Source: Manihot esculenta (taxonomy: Eukaryota; Streptophyta; Magnoliopsida; Malpighiales; Euphorbiaceae). Taken from it: DNA of 64,000 nt. Every line of letters starts with the position of its first letter. Positions within the stretch are counted from its first letter, which is position 1. Below are positions 17,882 through 30,700 of this stretch, in pieces. The notes below the pieces were generated by a model. It saw nothing but the letters and a program-made list of their open reading frames with translations. It searched no databases and was not told the DNA's origin. The position numbers and the translations under genes were made by a program. Location: contig NC_035161.2 of NCBI RefSeq assembly GCF_001659605.2, positions 31,853,691-31,917,690 on the forward strand, written 5' to 3'.

Positions 17882-19497
17882 TGATAATATAATAATGATA
17901 GATCTCGCTGAGATAGTGACACGTATATAAGAGAAACAAAAAAATTCTCTATATCAGAATATCCAGTCCAATCAGGTAAGGTAACGGAAGGCCTCATCAA
18001 CGTAGTATGCAGATCAGACCTCCTACACCTCTAACCTTATCAATATCTAAAACAGGCATGCTGACCTCATCAATGTCCGAAACAAGCAGACCGACTTCTT
18101 TAAAACGTGCAAATCCCCTTCCTATAATTGCATGTGCAGTAGAGATAACAGAAAAACGTACGTGATTGATAGGATAAGAATGAAACGACAGTAGGAAGGC
18201 CTTCTTTAGCCTCTCGGAACTGGTTCTCCTTACCTTTGCCCTTGCCCGAGAAAGATCTTCTCGGAAGAGAGGAAGACAAGGTCCCCTTCTGCGAGGGTAC
18301 TATGTCGGATTCCTTCACCAACCTCCTTTTCTTCTCTGCCGTCCCTGCAACATCAGTAGTCGTCCCTTGAGGTAAGCGGGGATTCTTCCGCTTCAAACTC
18401 CCACCAACATCTTTAGCAGGAGAAGACCGGTCAGGACTGACCACCATCCTCACTATGGCAACCTTTGAGCTACCCCAAAGAGCATAAGCATCCACAATTG
18501 CAGCAGGCACGACCTTAGTCTGGTCAGCACTTATTAAAGCCAACTCCATATTAACCTCGGTAGAAGACAAGGGAGGCACAACTTGAGCTGATGCAAGCTC
18601 TAACTCTAGCATCTCAACGACCACATCTATGGTCTTTCGGGTCTTGCAAGCCTCAACAGCCTGCCGGATAGGATCACGGTTGAGGGAAAAGTTCTGAGGA
18701 GTCAAAATGTCCTCAATGGGAACGATAGAAGCTACAAAAACAACCAAAACAAATAAAAACACAAAGTAGTAAAATCGATAGAGAAGTAGTAACAAAAGAA
18801 TAGTCGAATACTAGCAGCATAACACCCAAGGGAATGGCAGAGAATCCACTGGGAGAGAGTTGCGTACCTGAAACTGAAAAAGCTGGAGAAAAGAAGAGAA
18901 AAGCGAGAGAAACTCTAAAAATAGCAAATAGATGTAGTAAGAATAGCAAAAGTGGCGAAAGTAGGAAAATGAAGAAGAAGATCTATTTTTATACTTGAAA
19001 AATAAGTATTTATAAGCATTCAAGATACCGTGTTTCAACGATCCAAACGGCATCTGGGAGGACGTGCACACATGTCTTATGACAACTCCTCGTAACTCAA
19101 AAGGAATTAACGGACACACACTTAGCAATAAAGCGCCGAACACAATTCGCTCCTCCAACCGCCATAAATAACCATAAGAGAAGCGAAAGGGTATCTGATA
19201 ACATAATAATGATGGACCCTGCTGAAATCGCAATACATGTACAAGAGAAAAAAAAAGAATTCCCCATACCAGAACACTCAGCTCGACCGGGCAATGGAAG
19301 GTCAGATCAATATAGTATGCAGATCAAACCTCCTATACTTCTGACTTTATCAATACCCGGAATAGGCAAGCCGACCTTACTAATGTCCGGAGCAAGCAAA
19401 CCGATTTTTTTAAACATGCAAATCCTCTTTAAGGCCATAATTGCGTGTACAGTAGCACGCGCGTAATGGATAGAGTATGGGTAAAGTGGCTCAGCTG
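17882..19497 (+). mobile_element. Degraded short LTR retroelement (LARD/TRIM-like)
   Basis: Two diverged direct repeats enclose ~1 kb. The left copy starts TGATAATATAATAATGAT at 17882 and can be followed to about 18190. The right copy starts TGATAACATAATAATGAT at 19196 and can be followed to about 19493-19497. Shared landmarks include AGTATGCAGATCA, CTTTATCAATA or CCTTATCAATA, AATGTCCG and TAATTGC. A purine-rich stretch (AAGAGAAGCGAAAGGG) just before the right copy resembles a polypurine tract, suggesting plus orientation. ATTGC occurs directly before the left copy (17877-17881) and at 19498-19502, a possible target duplication, but the right end is not the canonical CA. High divergence between the copies means an old insertion. 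No primer-binding site is obvious. Confidence 0.6.
18100..18795 (-). CDS. Unrecognised antisense reading frame inside the LTR element
   Basis: A 231-codon frame runs opposite to the inferred direction of the surrounding LTR element, and its last ~30 codons lie within the left LTR. The first ~23 residues are hydrophobic and probably belong to an intron or leader; a good acceptor (TTTTTGTAG) stands just before the codons for SIVPIEDIL. The rest is hydrophilic with a basic, lysine-rich tail (SLKRKNPRLP, EKKRRL, GKGKGKE) that could act as a nuclear localisation or nucleic-acid-binding stretch. A TATAAATAC-like site lies upstream on this strand near 19010. I do not recognise the family. It may be an additional antisense gene of the element, a captured fragment, or a relic. 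Confidence 0.35.
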   Translation of the reverse strand: MLLLLYRFYYFVFLFVLVVFVASIVPIEDILTPQNFSLNRDPIRQAVEACKTRKTIDVVVEMLELELASAQVVPPLSSTEVNMELALISADQTKVVPAAIVDAYALWGSSKVAIVRMVVSPDRSSPAKDVGGSLKRKNPRLPQGTTTDVAGTAEKKRRLVKESDIVPSQKGTLSSSLPRRSFSGKGKGKENQFREAKEGLPTVVSFLSYQSRTFFCYLYCTCNYRKGICTF

Positions 19498-22400
19498 ATT
19501 GCCCGCAATTAATAAGTCGTTTAACATTTCTACCACTACACTCCACCACTATGTCCGAATGAACACTCCATCATAACTTCTCGATACGTTAAGAGACAGA
19601 TTTTAAAAATCCCAAATCCAAAAAACTCCCAACCTCTTTCAAAAATTTTAACCTTCACGGAGCATAAAAATAAGTTTTGTTGACTCTTACTTCACCTAAT
19701 TAGAGCTATTAAATTTTCTATGAATCGGACCCTCACTTACGTGTCATCATCTCCTTATCTAACCAAATTTAAGATATATCAATTACTCTTGATTTATATG
19801 AATCACTATGACTTAAATTCAAAATAATCAGATAGTTAAAGTATTGAATTTAAATCCAATTATTCATATCCAACTCATATGATGAAGCACATAATAATAA
19901 TTAATAGAGCTGGAATTTGACATAAATTATAAAAATATTTCTTCCTTAAAAAAATTCTTTAGATCCGACATAAATTTGTCAGCCATTTATTTTAATGCAA
20001 GGTTGGCAAATATTTCATATTAAATATTTAATTATTGAATAGAAGAAGAGCGCCAATCAAATTACAGAAAAGCATGTGGCCATTGATGATGATATAAGTG
20101 TTATCTCGATATCGAACACGTAGCTTAAATGAAGAGTCTGAAATTCAAAAAGAAAAAGCAAGTCAAAATTCAAATTACGAATTATGAGAATCGTAACGAC
20201 AACAAACAATGCGAGCCACGAAATCGATGGGCTTGACCATACGCAAACCGCAACAAAACACGGAGAAAATGGGGCCCACTCCAGCTTGGCCGTCGGTCTG
20301 ATTGGCGATTTCAGCTTGAGTAGAAGAATTTAGGACCGGATTGTTTAGTGCCGATTTCTGTCTTGGTTTGGGCTGTGATGGTGATCTCAGTTTTTAGAAT
20401 GGCGGCCGGTTCTATTAAGTTTCAAACAGAACCATCGATAAATTAACATTTTTATTTCTTTGAAACTTTAGGATAATAAAATTGTATATAAATTATTACA
20501 AACAGATTTTTTTTCTAAATCAGTTTGTATTAATACTGTACAATGATTGATGTCTTTTATAGACTACGAAAATTAGTGTAAATATAAATAATTTAATTAC
20601 AATAAAAAAAATGATTAAATATATTATTTAATTATAAAATTTAAGTATTGATATGATTCGGTACTCATTTAAGTTTCAAATGTTGATATCAACCTTAATT
20701 TTATCATTATATTCATATAAATTTGTAAATTATTATATCAACCTTAGACAAATGGAATTGATTTTTAAAAAATTTTTAAGATATAATTATATATTTTTTT
20801 CAGCATTATAAACATTTTTTCTAAATTATTGTATAAAACGAAAATATAATTATCACTATGTAAAATAAAGTTTTAAAGGCTAGTTTGAGCTTTTTGACTT
20901 TCTTTTAACAATGAATTGATGTTAAAATCAGCTTATTGTACAATTAATTAATTAATATTTTTAAAAATATATATTTCATCTTTAATTTATACTATTCACG
21001 AATTACATTTAAAAAAAAATATTAACATTATATTATAAAATAAATAAAAAATTACTGTATAAATAAAATCTAAATCTAAATATATAATAGTTACCCATGA
21101 AATTATCAAGTTAAAAAGTGTGTGGCAAAATGCACCAAGGAAAAGATAATGGTAATGGGTGGAGGTGGGAAGCAGAATATCTAGTAGAAAGATCTTGGGC
21201 CTCTTGTTTCATTGTTGACAATAACCCTTGCCCACCCAACCTAATTATTTGGCCAGTGCATCACAAAATATAATTAAAAAAATTAAAATTTAATAAATTT
21301 AAATATAATTTCAATTTTCACGTAAATATAATTATTTACTGGATAGTTCTATTTTTTAATTATTTATTATAATATTATTAATTTAATGTATCATATTTCA
21401 GGGTGATAAATAGGATATCTGAAAATCCTCGTCTATTCTTTGCCACCTGTTGCTCTCAAAATCGCTTTATGGTACCCATCTCCCTCCTCTCCCTCTACCA
21501 GAATTTTCTATCTCGTGTTAATACCCTTATTGTATGTAATTAAAAACAATTAAAGAAAAAAAAAATCATCCAAAAGAAAAGCGCCACGCCTTACATCATC
21601 CATACATAAGTCATTTGAGTGGAAAGAGTTCAGTAGAGTAAAATAAAGCCGCACCCACCAAATAATTTGCACCGCCATAAACCTAAAAATTAAAAACATG
21701 TGGCTCTCAAATTTTGACAATTAAAGAAATAGTCCACAAATGAGTGGCTTACAACCATCCATATCCTTCTCTCTTTCTCTCTCTAAATTTATCTCTCCTC
21801 TATTTGGGAAGTACAGGTGGCTCCCTTGATAGGTCTGGGCGGCCAGATGAACTGACGTGGCGAAAAGTGCAAGGAAAGTCACCTCAAATAACTTATATTA
21901 TTATTATATTTATATTTTTATATGATATAAATACGTGGTCCTTTTTTAAAAAAAAATTATCTGTAAATATTAAAACAATAATAATTATCCATTCGCTTCC
22001 TTTTCTTCACATCGACTGGTGTCTTTTTATTATAATCTAATCCACAACTATTGGCTCACGCTTGCCATGGGTCTTTGATCTGTCTGCGACCCTTCTGTTT
22101 TTCTCGTTATTTTAGAGGCTGAAGATATTTTACATTTTCTCCTCTTCACATAAATATCATATAATTAATTATTTTCTGTGATTTATTAATCTATCACTGT
22201 TTCTTCCTATTGGCTACTCGCGGTGCGGTTCACAAGGCTACTCGCGTGGGCGTAACCTTCCTTTGATCTTTGAGTGGGCCCTTATTTTATATAGTAACAG
22301 TAATACGCACTTGCGTAAAACAAGGTTAAATCTACCGGTAACTTATTCTTATATTTTCTATGCATTTCAAGAAACATTCGGATTATTTTCTTTTTATATC

Positions 22401-22860
22401 TGGAAAAAAACTTTATTTTTATATAATTTTAATTTAATGATTTCCATTTGTACTAAAAAACCACTTAATTTTTTATTATAATAATAATATTTCTTTTTAT
22501 ATATACAATATTTAAAATTTTAAAAATAAATTACAAAAAACATAAATCAATTTCAAAATAAATATACATATATCATACCATTCTATTATATTTTATTATT
22601 TATTCAGAAAAATGTGGTTCCAATTTCATTTGTTTAAAAATATAAATCATTTTTCAGAGTTTTAAGAGAAAATTGTCTGAAGCAATAATTAATTCTAATG
22701 ATTGGCTACGCAGCAGTATAAGATTTTAGTGGTTATTTTTCACGCGGAAATTTCAGATTTTGACTGTGGAGTGAACTAAGAATTACTGTCCATTGGGATT
22801 CTTTTTAACCATGTGTCCTACAAAATTGGACAACAAAAGATAAAAATAGAAAATTAAAAG
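19498..22860. other. Intergenic DNA without recognised genes
   Basis: Mostly AT-rich, with less AT-rich patches at 20090-20410, 21120-21250 and 22030-22270. Short frames (for example 21744-22040 and 22263-22481) are low-complexity and match no family I know. No repeat with clear ends was found. Confidence 0.5.
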
Positions 22861-23755
22861 ATTCATACTCGTGCACGTGGCAATAAGTTAGTGGAAAGTA
22901 GAGCAGAGATAGGAGAGCACGTGCGAGTATGAATTGGAAGGGAGTCAAAAATATATCCGGTAGTCGCTCAATTTATCCCACCGAATTAAACACGCAGGGT
23001 AATAAAAAGCGGAAAGACACAGACAAATCAAAGCCACGTGTCGGAGTTGTCTTTCGACGTGAGCCACAAGATTCCATCGAATTCTCGAGTTTTCTTCGAA
23101 TTTTTAATTTTTAATTTTTGATTAAATATTAGCATCTGACGTGGCTTCCTCTCCTTTCTCTCTTTTTACCCTCACCAGCCAAATAGACTGCCCCTTGTTT
23201 CTCATTACTCCCTTTCTTGTCTATTCTTCTTCTTCTCTCTGTTTCTCTTCCTGTGCTCCCAGTTTCTCTCTTCTCTTTTCTCAGCTTCACTACCTTTCTT
23301 CTTCTTCTTCTTCTCTTGCTGCTGCTGCTTTGTCTGTTTGAGTTCTTCAGGAGCGGAAGCGGTTTTCTAGCGAGAATTGCACAGGGAGTTGGAGGATTAC
23401 GGGTGTATCAGGTGATTGGAAACCGCTATCCCTGAATTATATTCTTTTGATTGGGGAATTAGGGAAGCTTAATGGAAAAGGTATTTTTTTTGTTATTTTC
23501 CTTATGATTTTGATGGTTTATTTTGGATCAGAGGGTCTTGTGTACTGTAGCGAACTCTATTGATTAGGAGAAAAAACAACTGAAGAAAGAGGAATTTTGC
23601 TGCTGTGTGTTGGTTATGGGAAGCTTGAAAATTTTGTGCGACTGTTTTGTTGAGTTATGGTTGTGAGGAAGATACAGAGGAAGCTTTGCTATCATTTGGA
23701 GTTCTGAAAGGGATCAGCCAAGGAAAATTTTGGCTGTTCGAGAAGGAGATCTTGC
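22861..23755 (+). promoter_or_regulatory. REVEILLE-type gene promoter and 5' leader with G-box cluster
   Basis: Three perfect CACGTG palindromes lie at 22874-22879, 22918-22923 and 23035-23040, and a GACGTGGC site at 23138-23145. G-boxes are bound by bHLH (PIF) and bZIP (HY5/ABF) factors and fit light, clock or ABA control of a MYB of this class. From ~23150 a pyrimidine-rich tract (TTCTTC and CTGCTG runs) looks like a transcribed leader. A possible leader donor is CAG|GTGATT near 23411. The true transcription start is not determined. Confidence 0.55.
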
Positions 23756-26255
23756 ATGGTGGGAGGATTGGTGGTCTCTGCTGCTATGGCTGTTCAGGTA
23801 GACATTCACTATTTTGTCTAATTTAATTGTTTTTTTTTTTAATTAGTCCTCCGGTTGTTTTGAAAGCAATTAATCAACTAATTTGACTGGAGATAAAGAA
23901 GAATAGATCAAAACCTGATGATACAATTCAAAGGTATTATAAGAAATTGATAATACTGTTGGGAACAGCTTTTATGACCTGCTGAGACGTATCCCTTTTT
24001 AAGGCAGAACCACAGATCATGCTTTTTTCTTGAGATTTAGTCGTCTTTCTCTATCTATGTAGCTTGCAATAAAGTTCCTTTAGCTTCGTTGGAAATGTAA
24101 AATTGAGATGGCAGGTGGGTTTTGCTTTTGTTGACCACTTGCTTTTTCTATTTTTGAACATTGCAGTTATTACCTGGTCTTGACTTTTGAACAATTTAAA
24201 TATTCATATGATATAATTGAGTCTTGATCTTTTCCATCAGTTATTTGCACTAGTAGGTGGTGTATTTATCATACTGCTAAATTTGTTTGATTAGCAAATA
24301 GGGTAATTTAGCGACTGTTGTTGGTAAGCATTTTCCAGTGACTTGGTTGTCCCTTTCTGACAATAGGATCAGTATGGAGGCACTCCTCCAAGTACTGCGC
24401 ATCCAGCAGGCAATGGAATTTCAGTGAATGCTGGCTTGCATGCTATAATGGGTTCCCAAGTTAGGGAGCAGTTTACTAGTGGGAATGACTATGCTCCGAA
24501 GGTTTTATTCTTAACATGACCCTGGGTGGTTCTTTTGTCTTAGTGGATGGTTATCTGATTAACCAGTTAATTTCCTTTCTGGTCATCTTGTATTAGGTGA
24601 GGAAACCCTACACAATCACGAAACAAAGAGAAAGATGGACAGAAGACGAGCATAAGAAATTTCTTGAAGCCTTAAAACTTTATGGTCGAGCTTGGAGACG
24701 GATTGAAGGTATAATTGTGCAACAACCCTTATTTATTGAGCACATTTCTTTTCCCAGCAGACAGTTTGTTGAATCATTATTTCTTTTGACAGAGCATGTA
24801 GGCACCAAGACTGCAGTTCAGATTAGAAGCCATGCTCAGAAGTTCTTCTCTAAGGTTTGCTTGTCTTATTCCAGTACCCATTCTCTACCATAATATCTAT
24901 ATGACCTCTGTTAAAGTAAGTTGGACTTTTTTTAGTGACCCCAAGGCGTGCAAACGTTGTTAGAAGGGTTCACTTGTCATGTTCATATAGGGTTCTTACT
25001 CCATTTTGTGTTCTGCATAGGTTGTGAGAGAGGCAAGTGGCAACACCACAAGTTCAGTAGAACCTATTGAAATCCCCCCTCCTCGACCAAAGCGAAAACC
25101 TATGCATCCTTACCCCCGAAAACTGGTGCATCCACTTAATAAGGAACCCTCAATTCCAGAGCAGCCACTACGTTCTTCATCTCCAAACTTCTCAATATCT
25201 GAACAAGAAAATCAATCTCCAACATCAGTATTATCTGCTTTTGGTTCTGATGCTCTTGGTTCAATTGATTCAAATTCGCCAAACAGGAGCTTATCCCCAG
25301 TTTCATGTGCTGGTGGTTCTCATCCTGCCGACTTCACTATTTGCGAACCCAACTTGGGAACTGAAGATCACGGATCACCAGTCACAATAACTGCTGCTGC
25401 TCTTAATGAGCAATTTCCCCAGGTAGCAGTTTCATCTTTAACACTAGTTGTTTTTTCTACTAATAGTCTAACAAGTGCTCTTTAGTTAGTTTAAATACTC
25501 TATTGTGTTTCTTGAAGGCCCAGAAACTTGACTTATTTCCCAGAGAAGAAGACGTCTTTTACGAAGAGGGTTTAGTGGAGGAAACATCCACTCGGAGCCT
25601 CAAGCTCTTCGGAAGGACTGTACTAGTCACTGAATGCCAGAGTTACAGACCATCTTCTCCAACTATGGAGAATTCTAAAGTACTGCCATTATTAGACACG
25701 AATGAAGGAAAACCTATATTGCCATGGAACTTTATGGCCACAGAATTGCCACATGAGAATAGGGAATGCACTTTGAGTCCTTTGTCACATGGGCCTGCTG
25801 GAACACTTTATTGCCTGCAATTCCAAAAGGACAACTCCAATTCACTAGAAGCTACCCCTTCCTTGCCATTGTTGGCTTTTTGTGGAGGTATGCCTTTTCC
25901 TTTGGTACCCTTTCACAAGCAGGATCCTGTGAAAGTACATTTGGACTCTAATGGTGAAGAAAGACGAGGAAAATATATTTACAAGGAAGGATCTGGTTCT
26001 AACTCTGGATCAGTCAATGATGGGGGAAGTTTAGATAAAAACATAGATGGTGAGACTCAAAGTCGACAACATTGTTATGGGGAAAAAGAACTATACCCGA
26101 TCCCAGAGCTGAAACTAAGTGATAAATCAGCTTCTACAAATAGGTGTATGAAAGGATTTGTGCCATATAGAAAACGAACGGCAGAGAGAGGCAGTCAATC
26201 TTCAACAATAACAGTTGAGGAGAGGGAAGAGCAAAGAATTCGCCTTTGCTTATAG
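23756..26255 (+). CDS. RVE1-like: REVEILLE-type single-MYB (SHAQKYF class) transcription factor
   Basis: A nuclear MYB-related factor of the LHY/CCA1/REVEILLE family, which binds evening-element-type DNA and connects the circadian clock to auxin, growth and cold outputs. Exons: 23756-23797, 24367-24501, 24597-24708, 24793-24854, 25021-25422, 25518-26255; 496 aa. The start gives [14 protein letters not shown], and all junctions keep phase. The single MYB repeat occupies ~66-117 ([36 protein letters not shown]), with its end split between exons 3 and 4. A proline-rich [11 protein letters not shown] motif follows the MYB. The later motifs [11 protein letters not shown] and GFVPYRKR are typical of the RVE1/RVE2/RVE7 branch and separate it from LHY/CCA1 and RVE4/6/8. 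The exact orthologue among RVE1/2/7 is inference. Confidence 0.92.
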
Positions 26256-27760
26256 CAGCTCGGATAACCCCAGACTTCCCTAAATAAGAACAGAAGTGTG
26301 TCTAGCTAATTGGAACTCTGCGAACATTGTTAGTTGATGGACTTTGGCCATTTCAACTCAATATGAGAGAAGGAAAAATGGAGCTTAAAAGTAGCTGCCT
26401 TCTACAACTCTGCTAATTCTTGATCTAGATATTTAGCATTTTACTACTTATATTTCCCTTGTTTTTTCTTTTTTTCCTTTATTGGAATTCTTTTGCTTCT
26501 TTGAACTGTGCATCCCTAGGAGTTTTGTTCTGTCCTTTGTACAATATCTAATCGTGGTTGTTGTAATTTTATGTGCTATTAGCAAGGCAAATAAGGCTGC
26601 CCTGAAATCTCTTATGTTGCAATTGCTTTATATTTTCTTCATCTTCTCCCTTGAATTTTATCACTAGAAAAAGAATCTATTCCCTACATTATACACAAGA
26701 TTGAGTACCTTATATGGAAACTTAAAATATATTTTATTGCCATTTTATTTTCTGGAAAGAGCATATAAATCATAATTTGAATATTGTTAATTTGTAATTT
26801 TAATTATATTTATAAGATTCAACACCTTATTGTTAACTTTAATTGTAATTGGTGTTTACTACAATGTGCATCAAGTTTTAAAGGGAAAGTTTAAATAGAA
26901 TGAAATTAGCTTAATTTTAATTAATTAAATTTCTTTTTAAAATGAAAATTGAAGATTGATAGCGTAGAATTTGATATCTCTTAAATTTATTTATATGTAT
27001 TGATCATTAGACTAAGTTTATAAATATAATTTTAATTAATTTATTAAAATTTTAATTTCTACAATGTGATTTTTTATAAAATTTAGATAAAAACAAAAGT
27101 AACTTTATATAATAAATTATAATTAATAACTTCCTATATAAAATTATACCCGAAAATATTTTATATTTTTAAGGTATTCGAGGTTAGGTTCAACGCATGC
27201 AAGGAAATGTGAATATTGACAGCAGCATCACGGGCCATCAGGCCCATCACGATGCAAATTTACAAATGAATAAAATATGTAGGAAGAGGTTGTAATGATT
27301 CAAAAATGCTTGGAAGTTTGTCCGTGTAAAATTTACAAATAAATAAAAGAAAATTAAAAAAATATAATGTGTTTTGTTGATTTTCTATTTCAGAATTTAC
27401 TACAACAGTATATGTAATATTGCGTTAGCGGCTATTAATAGTTATATTTTTTTTTCTTTTTAATTAATAATTATATTTTATTTAAAACCATACTTTTTTT
27501 TTCTTTTTAACTTTTTCCTAAATAAAACATATCTGAAGCAATTCCAATGTTGCAAAAAGTATTAGAGACTCGGCAACCGGAGAGTTGGAATAACTTCGGC
27601 GACTGCGATTCCGACTTCACCGTTTGACTCAGACTCCGAACTTGGCATTCCCAATTCCTCCCCGGCCACCGTTCCTTGGTCAACCGGTCGCCGATTTCTT
27701 ATTTTTGAGTATTTCTGCTCAGCCTTAGAAAGTGAGTAATAAGAGTAGAAAGGAAGGATA
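26256..27760. other. REVEILLE 3' region and ATG5 upstream region
   Basis: The first ~400 bases are probably the 3' UTR of the REVEILLE-type gene. The middle is AT-rich. From ~27540 to 27760 the composition becomes GC-richer and leads into the ATG5 ATG, fitting a promoter/leader. Two W-box cores (TTGAC at about 27624 and GGTCAA at about 27678) are visible. No other gene is seen. Confidence 0.45.
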
Positions 27761-30700
27761 ATGGAGGGGCAAAGGTACGTGTGGGAGGGTGCAATTCCTA
27801 TGCAGATTCATCTCCATGAATCCGAAGTAACTACTCTGCCTCCTCCTCCTCCAGCTCTTATCTTAGCTCCACGGATTGGGTACTTACCTCTGCTTATTCA
27901 TCTTATAAAGCCTCACTTCGCTGCTACTCTTCCTCCTGGGGTCGACACCGTCTGGTTTGACTATAATGGCTTGCCTCTCAAGTGGTAAGTTCCCTATTCT
28001 TACCTTTTTAATCTATATACAAAAAGAGTAATCTTTTTGTGGGTTGAAATTTATTTGATTGATTGTTTGATTGTTGCTTATAGGTATATACCAACAGGAG
28101 TTCTCTTTGATCTTCTTAGTGCTGAACCTGAAAGGCCTTGGAATTTGACGGTATGGTGTGGTTTTTTATGTTTATGATAGGTTTATTATCCCATCATTGG
28201 ATTTTTTTTTAAAAAAAAAAATAAAGTTGTTATTATTACTATCATCATATCATCGTTATTATTATGTTGGAGTTGCAGAATTTAAATCCTTCAAACTTAG
28301 ATGCTAGCTCATTAGGTTAAATTGTTAATATGTTTGCAATGCTTATACAGGTGTCTCAAGATAAATGACATTTATCTTAAATGCTTGTAATGGAAAATTT
28401 TTAGTTGCCTTATAATCATTTCAATTTTCTGTGGGATGAATTCAAGCCTCCCACACAAACTATGGGAATGATATAGAATTCAGCATTAGAATTTATCTTT
28501 TTTACCTAGCCTAGGGGGCATCAATGGAGCTAGTTACCCTGCCATTGTTCATTGAGGAGGGTTTTCCTTATCCTGTGAATAATGAAATCTAGGCAATCGC
28601 ATATTGGTGGTGGTGTTATGAATTTTCAAATTTTATTTAATTTTTGAAAGTTTAGATTGCTGCCATATAGCTGTCTATGATTATAAGTATGGTTTATTTT
28701 TTTTCAATCCACGTGTGCATCAGGGTCATATTTTGACATAGGGTTGTTCACTATTGAGAGCAAACCATAAGCCAAATCAAATATGTTAGTTACTCATTGG
28801 GGTTTATATTGGCTGTTTGCTACCACATTTTCATTGACCAATCGCAGTTATGTTAGAGGACGTGCTTTGTTCACTTCAGTTTCATCCAGTTTTTTAGGAA
28901 GCAGGAAGGTGCCAGGTGGTGGTTGGTTATAACTAGAGAACTGGGTCAAAGGGCAATAGTGAATATACTTCGGAAACAATATACATGCACACAGGACACA
29001 CCCACTGACACACACAGTAAGCACACTACTTTCAGTTAGTTCATGTGGAAGTAAGTAATGGATCAAGCGTAAAAAGTGGAATTGGTAGCTAAGGAATATG
29101 ACTACCTCCTAGGAAGCTTTTCAGTTTTTACATTTCTGTCAATTTACTGGGCACACCAAATGTGTACATGATTGATTTTGGGCTGAGAAGCTATTGATTG
29201 ACAGGGTTTTGTCAAGCTGGACAGACTTGGTCTGTTTATTTGCTTCTTGTCCTTCTTCATTTAGGCACTCTCGATTCTTCACTTCCTTAAGCTCTTTTTC
29301 TGAAGGAATGCTTTTACTTGTTAAAATGCAAAATCATTGCATTCACAGAATGTTAATGACTTCATTCTTTAAATTCAAAAAAATGCTGTTGTATGCCAAT
29401 GTTGATAGGTCATTATAATCTACATGTAAAAGTAGTTCTCCTTGAAATACCTTGAAAAAAGAGTGTATGATATTGATTTTTTAGAATTGGAGAAGCCTAT
29501 TCACTTGTTGAACCCGATAGTCTTACTTTTATTGATAAGTAGCTGTTTCAAATACAACAAAAATTGGGATCCAGTGTTGGCTGTTTCTTCATGTCCTAAT
29601 CAGACGTGATAGTAAAAAGTTTAGTATTGGCCTGTGAACCACTTAATTTAATTAATGTTATGGGTTATCTCTCTATCTCTCTCTCACTCATTCTTCTAGT
29701 CAATGGCCACAGACAGCTTCTTGAAATTTGCAACACTGCATATATTTATTGGTGAAAATCGTTGGCTATTTGTTTTATGTTGTAATTGCAAAGTAATCTT
29801 TTTATTTACTGGTTTATTTTTTGATTTCTATTTTCAGGTACACTTCAGGGGATATCCAAATAATTTATTGATTCCTTGTGAAGGTGAAGACTCTGTAAAA
29901 TGGAGCTTTATTAATTCATTGAAAGAGGTTAGTTCATGTTTGCACTTTTTGGAATTGAACTTAGCCTACTGTTTCATCTAATACAATATATCTTTTCCAA
30001 TGGTACAAGTTGCTATGCATTAAATATGCACAAATGAATCTACATATTTTGTATTTAGGGTTTATTTTGAGTCCTGGCTGTGCTATATTTCTCCTCCTAC
30101 CTTTCTTTTTCTGTGATACATGTGAAGTGGTTAAAAAAAAAGGCATATGAAGGCCCAAATGATAGTATGAGCTTTTAAAGGAATTCTCAGCATGAAGCTC
30201 GCAAATTAACGTTTTAAGGCTCAAAGATAGATCTAAAATTGAAGGACATATAGCTTGATTTGTATTTTCTAGGTACTGATCCTATTAGATGCTTGGATTG
30301 TCCTTTTTTTTTGTGTACACCCTTCTTTTGTTAGTTTATTGACCGGTGTTATTTCCAATTGAATTGTGTAGGATGTGAACTATATATTGTAAAATTTATT
30401 TCTCAACAATATCCACTTTCACTACAGGCAGATTACATAATTAATGGAAATTGCAAGAATGTCATGCACATGTCTCAATCCGATCAAGTGGAACTTTGGC
30501 ACTCTGTGATGAACGGTATGTCAGCCTCATTGGTTAGGATTTAACTAAATTATTTAAGTTCTTACTTTTTCGTTTGATTTCTGGTTTGAGTTGGTAGTAT
30601 TCTAAATGGAAAATAATATGAGCATATTGAATATTAATAGAGTTGATTGACCTCTGCCGACCAAGTTAGCATTTAGTAACTAAATGTGAAACATTGTTTC

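Noticed and set aside
19498..19502. ATTGC as target duplication proving the right end of the 17882 element
   Set aside because: The match to 17877-17881 is exact, but the right LTR would then end in TG instead of CA, so it is kept only as a possibility.
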